Assembly (NCBI RefSeq): GCF_001712755.1
Contig: NZ_MDKC01000033.1
Span: 62,001-126,000 of the forward strand
DNA length: 64,000 bases
DNA from: Gottfriedia luciferensis
GTDB taxonomy: Bacteria; Bacillota; Bacilli; Bacillales; Bacillaceae_G
Direction of reading: 5' to 3'
Position numbers and translations under genes: made by a program. The notes beneath the pieces are model-generated. The model did no database searches. It saw only the letters and a list, made by a program, of their open reading frames with translations, and was not told where the DNA came from. Each line of letters opens with the position of its first letter. The stretch's first letter is position 1. Shown piece by piece: positions 1 through 7,498 of this stretch.

Positions 1-138
1 ATTATTTACCCCGATTGTTGAGTTTGTCTGCTCTAATATTTGCTTTTTTGAATAACCCTTTTCTAGTAACTTTATGGCGTTCTTAGGAGACTTACCGAAA
101 ACCTTTGTTACGTTTTTCACTTTAACTTTCGCTTTCAT
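1..138 (-). CDS. opuAA: Glycine betaine/proline ABC transporter ATP-binding protein, N-terminal fragment
   Basis: The first 46 codons of a gene that runs off the left edge. The ATG at 136-138 is preceded by a good ribosome binding site (GAGGTGAG, about 6 nt upstream). The N-terminus is Lys-rich and reads like the OpuAA/ProV family: a KVKVKNVTKVFGKSPKNA-type start, then a short helix (LLEKGYSKKQILEQT) and TIGVNN before the Walker A region, which lies outside the window. Family knowledge: this ATPase powers osmoprotectant uptake together with a permease and a substrate-binding protein. Only the start is visible, so the exact substrate is inferred. The upstream leader carries a terminator-like hairpin (separate entry). 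Confidence 0.75.
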   Translation of the reverse strand, partial: MKAKVKVKNVTKVFGKSPKNAIKLLEKGYSKKQILEQTNSTIGVNN

Positions 139-202
139 TAACTCACCTCAAAACTTTTTATTTATTTTGCTTCTCTATCTATGAAATAAGGATTCTCCCT
201 AT

Positions 203-268
203 AAAAAAAATCAGCCAAGTACTATTTAAGTCTTGGCTCCTTAAAAACTCCATCTACAAAATTGGAGT
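203..268 (-). promoter_or_regulatory. Two-hairpin leader ending in a terminator-like structure upstream of the betaine transporter gene
   Basis: On the minus strand a first hairpin (ACTCCA / TGGAGT arms, 247-268) is followed by a second (AGCCAAG / CTTGGCT arms, 213-238) and a run of eight T (203-210). This is a Rho-independent terminator placed about 65 nt before the opuAA-like start codon. The gene upstream on this strand (ysdC) already has its own terminator at 617-651, so the hairpin is more likely a leader attenuator or the end of a small RNA. I see no known riboswitch signature and no convincing promoter between 270 and 480. Confidence 0.5.
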
Positions 269-616
269 CTAAATTTTATTTATTAGCTTTAAAAAATTCC
301 GTAAGAAACCATTTTTCAAACTATATTTCCGAGTATCCTTATTTGAAAAGCGTGCATTCATGATAACAATAAGATATGACAAAACTATTTCAAACAAGTT
401 ATAGGAATAATACAATTTGTTTCAGTTCGATAACGTTAAAGAAGAAAAAAGTGGGAATATCAGGTTGGTTAGGTAAGTAGAAGAAGCAAAAAAACCCTTT
501 ATAAATAAGGTTTTTTCGGAGATATGAAAATTAACTTTATCAAGTAAGATTCATGAGGATGTAAAAAAGGCAGATGGTGTAATTTAGTTTCTCATAAGAG
601 CTTCAAAAGGTACTAT
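269..616. other. AT-rich intergenic stretch without a recognised gene
   Basis: No coding frame of useful length with a ribosome binding site is visible on either strand. A weak T-flanked hairpin lies near 487-516 (AAACCC...AAGGTTTTTT). Short fragments around 524-610 on the plus strand are interrupted by stops and could be the remains of a small gene, but nothing can be named. Confidence 0.4.
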
Positions 617-651
617 AAAAAAAATCCCTCAATAAATGAGGGATTTTTTTT
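617..651 (-). terminator. Bidirectional terminator downstream of ysdC
   Basis: A perfect stem (AAATCCCTC / GAGGGATTT) with a short AT loop, flanked by A runs on one side and T runs on the other, so it can stop transcription in both directions. It sits immediately after the ysdC stop codon. Confidence 0.85.
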
Positions 652-652
652 C

Positions 653-1744
653 TTAGTTATATGTTAAACGCTCCACTGTTTCGCGATCTAATCGTTTGAT
701 TACTTCTACGATTAATTTAACTGTATTTTCATAGTCATCACGATGAAGGATACCAGAATGAGAATGAATATATCTCGTTGGAATTGTGATTGCTAATGCT
801 GGAACACCTTTCATAGTAATATGCATTGAACCAGCGTCAGTTCCTCCGCCAGGCATCGATTCGTATTGATATGGAATTCCAATTTCATCTGCTACATTTA
901 CTACAAATTCACGTAAATCTTTATGAGACACCATTGATGCATCATATAAAACGATTTGTGGGCCTTTTCCTAATTTACCTTGTGCTTCTCTTTCAGATAC
1001 ACCTGGCATGTCACCTGCAACACCGACATCTAATGCAAAACCTATATCTGGTTCAACTTTATATGTAGATGTTTTTGCACCACGAAGTCCTACTTCTTCT
1101 TGTACTGTTCCAACTCCAAATACAATATTTGGATGTGCTTGGCCTTGTAATTGTTCTAAAACGTCAATTGCAATAGCACAACCGATACGGTTATCCCATG
1201 CTTTTGCTAATAATAATTTTTCATTTTTCATCGTTTGGAATTCAAAATATGGAACAACTTGGTCTCCAGGACGAACGCCAAATTCTAATGCCTCTTCTTT
1301 ACTTGAAGCACCGATATCAATAAACATATCCTTAATGTCTACTACTTTTCTTCTTGCTTCTGCACTCATAATATGAGGCGGTTTCGAACCAATAATACCT
1401 GTAATATTACCTTCTTTTGTTGAAATGGTAACACGCTGAGCAAGCATTACTTGAGACCACCAGCCACCAATTGTTTGAAAACGCAAAAATCCTTTGTCAT
1501 CAATTTGTGTAACCATAAATCCAACTTCATCAAGATGTCCAGCAACTTTAATTCTTGGACCATTTGGGTCTCCGGTTTTAACTGCTATTAAGCTTCCTAA
1601 ATTATCAGTTACAACCTCATCAGCAAGTGGTGTAATATATTTTCTCATTACTTCACGTGGTTCATGTTCAAATCCAGCTACGCCGTTTGCATCTGTTAGT
1701 TCTTTTAACATTTGTAACTTTGCATCTAAAGTAGACAAACTCAT
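653..1744 (-). CDS. ysdC: M42-family metallo-aminopeptidase
   Basis: A 363-residue cytoplasmic dinuclear-metal aminopeptidase that releases N-terminal residues from peptides. The M42 metal and catalytic residues are all visible: H70 and D72 in [10 protein letters not shown]184 in AWDNRIG, the Glu pair E216/E217 in [11 protein letters not shown]239 in ALDVGVAGD, and the C-terminal His in RYIHSHSG (around 327). Length fits the family. The start ATG has an AAAGGA ribosome binding site. Its position next to rplT-rpmI-infC matches B. subtilis YsdC better than the paralogue YtoP. It is a single gene with its own terminator; physiological substrates are not known. Confidence 0.88.
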   Translation of the reverse strand: MSLSTLDAKLQMLKELTDANGVAGFEHEPREVMRKYITPLADEVVTDNLGSLIAVKTGDPNGPRIKVAGHLDEVGFMVTQIDDKGFLRFQTIGGWWSQVMLAQRVTISTKEGNITGIIGSKPPHIMSAEARRKVVDIKDMFIDIGASSKEEALEFGVRPGDQVVPYFEFQTMKNEKLLLAKAWDNRIGCAIAIDVLEQLQGQAHPNIVFGVGTVQEEVGLRGAKTSTYKVEPDIGFALDVGVAGDMPGVSEREAQGKLGKGPQIVLYDASMVSHKDLREFVVNVADEIGIPYQYESMPGGGTDAGSMHITMKGVPALAITIPTRYIHSHSGILHRDDYENTVKLIVEVIKRLDRETVERLTYN

Positions 1745-1948
1745 CCATCCTTTTTTTAAATAAGATTATGTACATATAACATTATACAATTTGGGATTCC
1801 TTTTGACAAAATTTTTAGATAGTTCTTCAGCCCTCGTATTAAAACATATAAATTTTATATTAATTTTCTCCTAATTGTTTGTGGGGTATAATAATGAAGC
1901 TTATAAATAATTACTAGTTTTTTTAAAATTAACCATCTGGAGATTAAT

Positions 1949-3019
1949 ATGATAACAACTTCCGCTTTATATAAAGAAGCATTTTCCTTTATATCACAAT
2001 GCTATAAGGAACTCGATAAATCCGATCAAATAGAAAAACGATTAAAAAGTATCGAAGCTGAAATTCGAGATACTGGTTTTTACACTCATACTTATGAGGA
2101 ATTAGAGCACGGCGCGAAAATGGCGTGGCGCAATAGCAACCGCTGTATCGGTAGACTATTTTGGGATAAGCTTCATGTTTTAGATGCTCGCCATATTAAC
2201 GATGATAAAAGTATAGAGCACGAAATATTACATCATATAAGCTATGCAACAAATTCAGGTAAGATTCTACCTACAATTACAATTTTCAAACCAAATCTAG
2301 GAACAAATAACACTCTTAAAATCCATAATCACCAGCTGATACGCTATGCTGGCTACGAAACAGAAAATGGAATAATTGGAGACCCAAAATCGATTGAATT
2401 TACAGAGGCATGTGAGAGTCTTGGTTGGAAAGGAAATGGTACTAACTTCGATATTTTGCCCATTGTTTATTCCTTAGACAATCATGAACCAAACTATTTT
2501 ACGATCCCAAATGAATTTGTACTCGAAGTACCTATCGAACATCCTGAATATGATTTTTCCCCTCTAAATACTAAATGGTATGCTGTTCCGATGATATCAG
2601 ATATGATTTTAGAGATTGGTGGTATATCTTATAGTGCTGCCCCATTTAATGGATGGTATATGGGAACGGAAATCGGTGCTCGAAATCTTGCTGATGAATT
2701 TCGTTTCAATCTATTGCCGAAAGTAGCAAAAATTATCGGCCAAGATACAAATAGAAACAGTACACTTTGGAAAGATCGTGCATTAGTTGAATTAAATATT
2801 GCCGTTTTATATTCATATAAAAAAAATGGTGTTAGTATTGTTGATCATCATTCTGCCGCACAGCAATTTCTCCAATTTGAAAAACAAGAAGAATCATGTG
2901 GCCGTGAATTAACGGGTAATTGGAAGTGGTTAATTCCGCCTATGTCGCCTGCTTCAACCCATGTTTTTCATAAACGATACGATGATACAATTGTTAAGCC
3001 AAATTTCTTTCCAAGATAA
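1949..3019 (+). CDS. nos: Nitric oxide synthase oxygenase domain protein (bNOS)
   Basis: A 356-residue stand-alone oxygenase that converts L-arginine to citrulline and NO using heme and a pterin. The heme thiolate is C66 in [13 protein letters not shown]. The substrate-binding Glu lies in [13 protein letters not shown] (about E241), and the aromatic pterin/dimer segment is [11 protein letters not shown] near 324-334. Length matches Bacillus NOS proteins, which lack the reductase half and borrow electrons from flavodoxins or other cell reductases. The start has a TGGAG ribosome binding site; TATAAT at 1887-1892 is a possible -10 box. It forms a single-gene unit closed by a strong terminator. 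Known roles in the family are protection from oxidative stress and modulation of respiration. Confidence 0.95.
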   Translation: MITTSALYKEAFSFISQCYKELDKSDQIEKRLKSIEAEIRDTGFYTHTYEELEHGAKMAWRNSNRCIGRLFWDKLHVLDARHINDDKSIEHEILHHISYATNSGKILPTITIFKPNLGTNNTLKIHNHQLIRYAGYETENGIIGDPKSIEFTEACESLGWKGNGTNFDILPIVYSLDNHEPNYFTIPNEFVLEVPIEHPEYDFSPLNTKWYAVPMISDMILEIGGISYSAAPFNGWYMGTEIGARNLADEFRFNLLPKVAKIIGQDTNRNSTLWKDRALVELNIAVLYSYKKNGVSIVDHHSAAQQFLQFEKQEESCGRELTGNWKWLIPPMSPASTHVFHKRYDDTIVKPNFFPR

Positions 3020-3032
3020 TCATTATAGTTAT

Positions 3033-3078
3033 AACCTTAATGAACTACACATTTGTAGTTAATTCATTAAGGTTTTTT
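3033..3078 (+). terminator. Terminator of nos
   Basis: Long stem AACCTTAATGAACTAC with its imperfect complement, followed by TTTTTT, directly downstream of the NOS stop codon. Confidence 0.85.
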
Positions 3079-3141
3079 CTATTATTTGATACAATATTAA
3101 GTATCAACATAATTTTCTAAAAATTAAAGGAGTAATTCAAA

Positions 3142-3963
3142 ATGATTTTATATCAAAATGACAATATTACTGTATTTCAAAGTGCATTATTTCAAACAAA
3201 TTCAACCGTTGTAGCAACCGACGATTGTATCATTATTGTTGATCCAACTTGGTTACCGCATGAAATCAATGAAATAAAGGAATTTGTTGAATCAATTAAA
3301 AATGAACGACCAATTTATTTATACTTTACACATGGAGATTTTGATCACATTATAGGTTATTATGCATTTCCTAACGCTAAAACGATTGGTAGTGAAAATT
3401 TACATAACCATCCTGAAAAAGAGATTAAACTATCAAAAATCCGTCAATTTTACAATGATAATTATATTAATTATGCTCAGCCAATACAATTTCCAAAAAT
3501 TGATTTAATTATTAGTGAAGATGGCCAGGAAATTAAAATCGGACAAACAACATTAAGATTTTATCATTCTCCTGGACATACTAAAGATGGTTTATTCCTT
3601 TATATTGAAAATTTAGGTATATGGGTTACAGGGGATTATTTATCTGATTTTGAACTTCCGATTGTATTTGATAGTGTAAAAAGTTACTACAATACATTAG
3701 ATAAGGCAGAAGAACTAATTAGTAAGTTTGAATTCTCATTGTTAGTTCCAGGCCACGGTCAAGTTTCATCAAATATAGAAGAGATTGCTACTCGAATTGA
3801 GCTAGGTAGAAGTTACTTAAAAAGACTTCAAAAAGCTGTACAGAATAATAATGAGACAGAAATAAATTCGTTAGAAAAAGAGTTTTCATTTCCATCTGGT
3901 TTCACAAAATATTGTCATGAATCAAACGTTACTAACATGAAAAAAGAATTTAGTTTCGTTTAA
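3142..3963 (+). CDS. Metallo-beta-lactamase-fold hydrolase
   Basis: A 273-residue soluble protein with the metal motif THGDFDH (H64, D66, D68, H69), further ligands in FYHSPGHTKDG (around 142-150), WVTGDYLSD (Asp) and LLVPGHGQV (His). These are the usual five motifs of the fold. The family hydrolyses esters, thioesters (glyoxalase II type) or other substrates; nothing here identifies the substrate. No signal peptide is seen, so it is cytoplasmic. An AAAGGAG ribosome binding site precedes the ATG. It stands alone after nos, whose terminator makes an operon unlikely. No dedicated terminator follows; the next 130 bp belong to a repeat element. Confidence 0.85.
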   Translation: MILYQNDNITVFQSALFQTNSTVVATDDCIIIVDPTWLPHEINEIKEFVESIKNERPIYLYFTHGDFDHIIGYYAFPNAKTIGSENLHNHPEKEIKLSKIRQFYNDNYINYAQPIQFPKIDLIISEDGQEIKIGQTTLRFYHSPGHTKDGLFLYIENLGIWVTGDYLSDFELPIVFDSVKSYYNTLDKAEELISKFEFSLLVPGHGQVSSNIEEIATRIELGRSYLKRLQKAVQNNNETEINSLEKEFSFPSGFTKYCHESNVTNMKKEFSFV

Positions 3964-3974
3964 AAAATTATTAA

Positions 3975-4103
3975 AATAAAGAAAACTTGCCTATTGGCAA
4001 GCCTAAAGGCGAAGACAGAGGTTTAGTTGCACTTATACTTTATTCCTAAAATTGGATACCACGTCGAATTAACTTCCTCGTTGCCAATTTATCCTTTAAA
4101 GTG
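3975..4103 (+). repeat. Dispersed intergenic repeat, long copy (type B)
   Basis: This noncoding block begins with AATAAAGAAAACT, includes the hairpin CTTGCC-TATT-GGCAAG, and ends CTCGTTGCCAATTTATC..TTAAAGTG. The same two ends occur at 17602-17663 with most of the middle missing. Both copies lie just outside a minus-strand gene terminator. The shared ends are seen directly; that it is a mobile or structured element is inference. Confidence 0.6.
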
Positions 4104-4136
4104 AAAAAAATCCTTAACAAATGTTAAGGATTTTTT
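4104..4136 (-). terminator. Terminator of the infC-rpmI-rplT operon
   Basis: Stem AATCCTTAACA / TGTTAAGGATT followed on the minus strand by a T run; bidirectional in form. It lies directly after the rplT stop codon. Confidence 0.85.
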
Positions 4137-4143
4137 AAACGAA

Positions 4144-4500
4144 TTATTTTAAGTTAGCTTTTGCAGCGTTTGCTAATTCAGCAAATGCTTTTTCGTCAGC
4201 AACAGCTAGGTCAGCTAACATTTTACGGTTAACTTCGATACCTGCTAATTTTAATCCGTGCATTAAACGGCTGTAAGAAAGTCCGTTCATACGAGCAGCC
4301 GCGTTGATACGAGTGATCCATAATTTACGGAAATCACGTTTCTTTTGACGACGGTCACGGTAAGCATACATTAATGATTTCATAACTTGTTGGTTTGCAA
4401 CTTTGAATAATGTATGTTTAGAACCGTAATAACCTTTTGCTAATTTAATAACCTTTTTACGACGAGCGCGTGTAACTGTACCGCCTTTAACTCTTGGCAT
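4144..4500 (-). CDS. rplT: Large ribosomal subunit protein bL20
   Basis: A 118-residue, strongly basic protein starting [26 protein letters not shown], full family length. It binds 23S rRNA early in 50S assembly. In Bacillus L20 also represses its own operon by binding the infC leader and promoting premature termination, and that leader is present here. It is the last gene of infC-rpmI-rplT, 42 bp after rpmI, with a good GGAGGG ribosome binding site. Confidence 0.98.
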   Translation of the reverse strand: MPRVKGGTVTRARRKKVIKLAKGYYGSKHTLFKVANQQVMKSLMYAYRDRRQKKRDFRKLWITRINAAARMNGLSYSRLMHGLKLAGIEVNRKMLADLAVADEKAFAELANAAKANLK

Positions 4501-4542
4501 ATTGTTTCCCTCCTAGATATCTATCTAATACGTTTATCGTTC

Positions 4543-4743
4543 TTATTTCATGTTTGTAAGCATAAAGCGGATACGTTTGAAATCGCCTTTGCTTACTAAT
4601 GAAGCTTTACGTAATTTACGTTTTGCTTTTGTAGATTTGTTAGCGAATAAGTGGCTTGTGTAAGCACGACCACGTTTTAATTTACCTGATCCAGTCTTTT
4701 TAAAACGTTTTGCTGAACCACGGTGAGTTTTCATTTTAGGCAT
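4543..4743 (-). CDS. rpmI: Large ribosomal subunit protein bL35
   Basis: A 66-residue basic ribosomal protein starting [20 protein letters not shown], complete. The start at 4743 is chosen over an in-frame upstream ATG because a GAGGAGG ribosome binding site lies 8-9 nt before it and the N-terminus then matches the family. It lies 23 bp after infC in the classical translation operon. Confidence 0.97.
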   Translation of the reverse strand: MPKMKTHRGSAKRFKKTGSGKLKRGRAYTSHLFANKSTKAKRKLRKASLVSKGDFKRIRFMLTNMK

Positions 4744-4766
4744 ATCGTGTTTCCTCCTCAAATAAA

Positions 4767-5282
4767 TTACTTTTCGTTTTTAGGTGCTAAGACTAAGAAC
4801 ATACTACGACCGTCCATTTTTGGATGTGACTCAACAGTTGCAACTTCTGCACAAGCAGTTGAGAAACGATCAAGTACTCGTTGTCCAATTTCCTTATGCG
4901 TAATAGCGCGTCCTTTGAAGCGAATAGACGCTTTAACTTTATCGCCTTTTTCTAAGAACTTAATTGCATTACGAAGTTTTGTGTTAAAGTCATGTTCATC
5001 AATTGTAGGACTTAAACGAACTTCTTTCATGCTAATAATTTTTTGGTTTTTACGGCTCTCTTTGTCTTTCTTTTGTTGCTCGAATCGGAATTTTCCGTAG
5101 TCCATAATACGACATACAGGTGGTTTTGCCGTTGGTGCTACCATCACTAGATCAAGATTAACATTCGAAGCTAACTCAAGAGCCTCTTGTTTTGTCTTGA
5201 TTCCAAGTTGATCTCCGTTAGGACCAATTAATCGAACTTCACGAGCACGAATTCCATCGTTTACCATCATGTCTTTGCTAAT
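4767..5282 (-). CDS. infC: Translation initiation factor IF-3, AUU start
   Basis: IF-3 binds the 30S subunit, keeps subunits apart and discriminates against wrong start codons. The best start is ATT at 5280-5282: a GGAGGTG ribosome binding site lies 9 nt upstream and the protein then begins (M)[18 protein letters not shown], as in other Bacillus IF-3 proteins. This gives 171 residues, the usual length. An ATG further upstream would add 20 residues and lacks a ribosome binding site. The N-domain ([24 protein letters not shown]) and C-domain ([18 protein letters not shown]) are both intact. Rare AUU starts let IF-3 limit its own synthesis in other bacteria. Confidence 0.95.
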   Translation of the reverse strand: MSKDMMVNDGIRAREVRLIGPNGDQLGIKTKQEALELASNVNLDLVMVAPTAKPPVCRIMDYGKFRFEQQKKDKESRKNQKIISMKEVRLSPTIDEHDFNTKLRNAIKFLEKGDKVKASIRFKGRAITHKEIGQRVLDRFSTACAEVATVESHPKMDGRSMFLVLAPKNEK

Positions 5283-5487
5283 AGTAAAACACCTCCAAGG
5301 TATTGTAAGAATGATCTTAATTTGTTTCGTTGAAGCAATCATAACCCAACAAAAAAGTGTGGGTATATAAATACACCCACACTGACAGTATCAAAGTAAT
5401 TAATGATTCTGTTACCTGATAACAGCTTGTAGCGTCATCCAGGTGAGAAGCGGGTGCTTCTTCTTCAACAAATAAGTATTCTTTTCT
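5283..5487 (-). ncRNA. L20-type autoregulatory leader of infC-rpmI-rplT
   Basis: This roughly 200-nt untranslated leader separates the promoters from the infC AUU start. It ends in a strong intrinsic terminator: arms GTGTGGGT / ACCCACAC at 5357-5382, then TTTTTT. Upstream it holds a CACCTGG...ATCAGGTAACAG region suited to long-range pairing. This arrangement matches the L20 leader of Bacillales, where L20 binding favours termination. The assignment is from position and architecture; a covariance-model search would confirm it. Confidence 0.8.
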
Positions 5488-5493
5488 TTCGTT

Positions 5494-5522
5494 ACTATAA
5501 CATAGCGACATGATGTTGTCAA
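5494..5522 (-). promoter_or_regulatory. Sigma-A promoter, proximal, for infC operon
   Basis: On the minus strand: TTGACA (5517-5522), 17-bp spacer, TATAGT (5494-5499). A near-consensus vegetative promoter that would start the leader at about 5487. Confidence 0.8.
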
Positions 5523-5552
5523 TATTCGTATGCTTTGTTCGCAACGAAATTT

Positions 5553-5581
5553 ATTATATCAAAGAAACTTATTTATGACAA
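5553..5581 (-). promoter_or_regulatory. Sigma-A promoter, distal, for infC operon
   Basis: On the minus strand: TTGTCA (5576-5581), 17-bp spacer, TATAAT (5553-5558). A second strong promoter 59 bp upstream of the first; tandem promoters suit a heavily expressed translation operon. Confidence 0.8.
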
Positions 5582-5603
5582 TGCTTTTTTAAATTATAAA
5601 TTT

Positions 5604-6437
5604 TCATTTCAATTTTTCCTGTGAAAACTCTTGTAATGTATGTATTAGGACTCTTTCTTGAAAGATATTTTGGAGTGTAATGATTAATGAAATATCGACT
5701 GATGAAGTGTATAAATGAATTCTTTTAGGTGCAATTGCTGTTAAGGGCAAAATTAATTCGTTATCAATATACTCTCTATTTTCCACTTGTTTGCCATATT
5801 CTTTTAATACATCTTTAGTAAGTGGTAAAAATAGATGATCATATACGCTAAATTTCCCGTCAAAAACTATATGCACATGTGGAATAAGCGCATCCGTTTT
5901 AAGTACCTGCTGTCTTAAACTCTCAATAAGATTCTGGTATTCGTTTTCTAATTTGTACTCATCTATTGCAATTTCACAAACATAAGCTAACTGCTTGTAA
6001 TATTCCTTCAAACGAAAAGTAATAAATGAATCGAAGCTAAAATTTACTCCATCTTTTAAATACTCAGAAAGTGCATAAGAAACTAGATTCTTACTTCTAC
6101 GAATTTTTTTCTGGTTTGGTATGCTTCTTCTAGTTCCTCTTAATAATGATTGTGCAATAGGTATGATTTGATTTTGCTCGTCTTCCTCATAGAAAAAAGA
6201 TGTATGTAAAATGGATTGAATCCACTTATCTTCTTTTTGAAGTAAAATAAATTGTACTAGTGTCGGAACTAAAATACTTTTTATTAAATCTTCAGTGTTT
6301 TGAGGAAATGTGATTAAAATTGTATTGATTTTGTGTCTTCGTAAAATGTATGGTCTCGATTGCTTTTTTAAACGTTTTTGTAATCGTTCGTAGACATAAG
6401 CTGCGTCAATGGGTTCATTGAAAAAAATTTCAATCAC
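5604..6437 (-). CDS. ytxC: YtxC-family sporulation protein
   Basis: A 277-residue protein starting at GTG (6435-6437) with an AAAGGGGGG ribosome binding site. It lacks signal peptide or membrane spans and is rich in Lys, Glu and Leu. Sequence and position beside dnaI match the YtxC family, linked to sporulation in B. subtilis but without known biochemical activity. The gene is separated from dnaI by a strong terminator, so it is likely transcribed on its own. In B. subtilis thrS lies just beyond ytxC; here infC follows directly. Confidence 0.8.
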   Translation of the reverse strand: MIEIFFNEPIDAAYVYERLQKRLKKQSRPYILRRHKINTILITFPQNTEDLIKSILVPTLVQFILLQKEDKWIQSILHTSFFYEEDEQNQIIPIAQSLLRGTRRSIPNQKKIRRSKNLVSYALSEYLKDGVNFSFDSFITFRLKEYYKQLAYVCEIAIDEYKLENEYQNLIESLRQQVLKTDALIPHVHIVFDGKFSVYDHLFLPLTKDVLKEYGKQVENREYIDNELILPLTAIAPKRIHLYTSSVDISLIITLQNIFQERVLIHTLQEFSQEKLK

Positions 6438-6492
6438 CCTGTTCCCCCCTTTCTAGCACCACCTAGTCCTATATATATTAAAGAAATAATTA

Positions 6493-6543
6493 AAAAATGA
6501 CGCAAAATCACTTAGTAATTTGTGATTTTACGCCATTTTTTGA
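6493..6543 (-). terminator. Terminator of dnaB-dnaI
   Basis: Very stable stem TGACGCAAAATCAC / GTGATTTTACGCCA flanked by A6 and T6 runs, located directly after dnaI. Usable in both directions. Confidence 0.85.
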
Positions 6544-6548
6544 TTTTT

Positions 6549-7484
6549 TTATGAATGTCTTAAATTTGAACCAGAAATTTTAACTGGTTTGGCTAAAAAC
6601 TTAACACGATCTACAATACGTGCTGCTTTAACCCTTTCTTCTTCTCCACGTTGAGAATATGTTAAGTGATGCTCTAATTGATTTAAATCAGCATTCGATG
6701 TAAAGAAGGTAGGCAATTTTTCTAGCATGCGGTATTGAAGTATTGTGCCTAATATTTCATCTCTTGCCCAACTAGACATTTGCTCTGCACCAATATCATC
6801 TAACATAAGAACTTCCACTTTTTTTACAGCTTCAATTTTCTCCTCTAATGTGCCATCACTAATAGAGCTTTTTAGTTCGCGTAAAAATTCTGGTAAATAA
6901 ACGAGCATTGAAGTTATTTCTTCCTCTGCTAGTTCATTTGCTATAGCCCCAAGAATATACGTTTTTCCAACCCCAAATGGACCATGTAAATATAAACCTT
7001 GAGCCATTTTTCCTTTTTCATAGTTCATAATAAACTGTCTAGCAGCAGAAATTGCTTCAAAACGGCCAGGGTCTTCTAAAGACAAGTTTGACATAGATGC
7101 TTGAAGAACATCCTTTGGTAAGTACATGCATTTTATCAATGACTCATGTTTTTTGCGTTTATCATGTTTGACACCATTTGGACAACGATCATATTGAACA
7201 TCAATACGTTTTCCTTGAATAATCAAATGAGGATGATAACCATGCACCATATTTTTACACTCATTAAAAGATGGGCAATCTTCACAATTTACACTTTGTC
7301 CAATATACTCATATAGCTTAACTAAGCTACTATCAATCATTTGATCCGTAATTTCATTTTTATGCTCAGCTAAAAATGAAATGATTTTTGGGTGACTACG
7401 GACTTCTTGTCGCATTTTTTGAAATGTGTCCTGGAATTGTTTATTTTTCATTAATGCACTAAATGCGTTTTGAATAGGTTCCAT
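6549..7484 (-). CDS. dnaI: Primosomal protein DnaI, helicase loader
   Basis: A 311-residue AAA+ protein that loads the replicative helicase DnaC onto DNA. The N-terminal half has the zinc-binding cluster (C67, C70, C76, H84, C101). The ATPase half has Walker A GPFGVGKT (168-175) and Walker B VLMLDD ending at D229/D230. Length is typical. The start ATG has a GGGAGGA ribosome binding site. It lies 14 bp after dnaB in the conserved dnaB-dnaI operon, whose products cooperate in primosome assembly at oriC and at restarted forks. Confidence 0.96.
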   Translation of the reverse strand: MEPIQNAFSALMKNKQFQDTFQKMRQEVRSHPKIISFLAEHKNEITDQMIDSSLVKLYEYIGQSVNCEDCPSFNECKNMVHGYHPHLIIQGKRIDVQYDRCPNGVKHDKRKKHESLIKCMYLPKDVLQASMSNLSLEDPGRFEAISAARQFIMNYEKGKMAQGLYLHGPFGVGKTYILGAIANELAEEEITSMLVYLPEFLRELKSSISDGTLEEKIEAVKKVEVLMLDDIGAEQMSSWARDEILGTILQYRMLEKLPTFFTSNADLNQLEHHLTYSQRGEEERVKAARIVDRVKFLAKPVKISGSNLRHS

Positions 7485-7498
7485 TAGCGTCCTCCCAT

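Noticed and set aside
722-736. Possible CcpA (cre) and PhoP boxes near ackA and phoP
   Set aside because: Upstream regions of ackA (51852-51941) and phoP (20326-20400) show only partial matches to these consensus sites, not enough to call.
826-1376. Open frames on the plus strand inside the M42 peptidase gene
   Set aside because: They are antisense shadows of a well-supported gene, with no ribosome binding site and no family resemblance.
3142-3963. nos and the MBL-fold hydrolase as a nitric-oxide operon
   Set aside because: A strong terminator separates the two genes and the hydrolase has its own ribosome binding site and spacing; nothing links their functions.
5317-5544. A 75-codon frame on the minus strand before infC
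   Set aside because: It lies within the L20-type leader and its attenuator and has no ribosome binding site; the leader explains the sequence.
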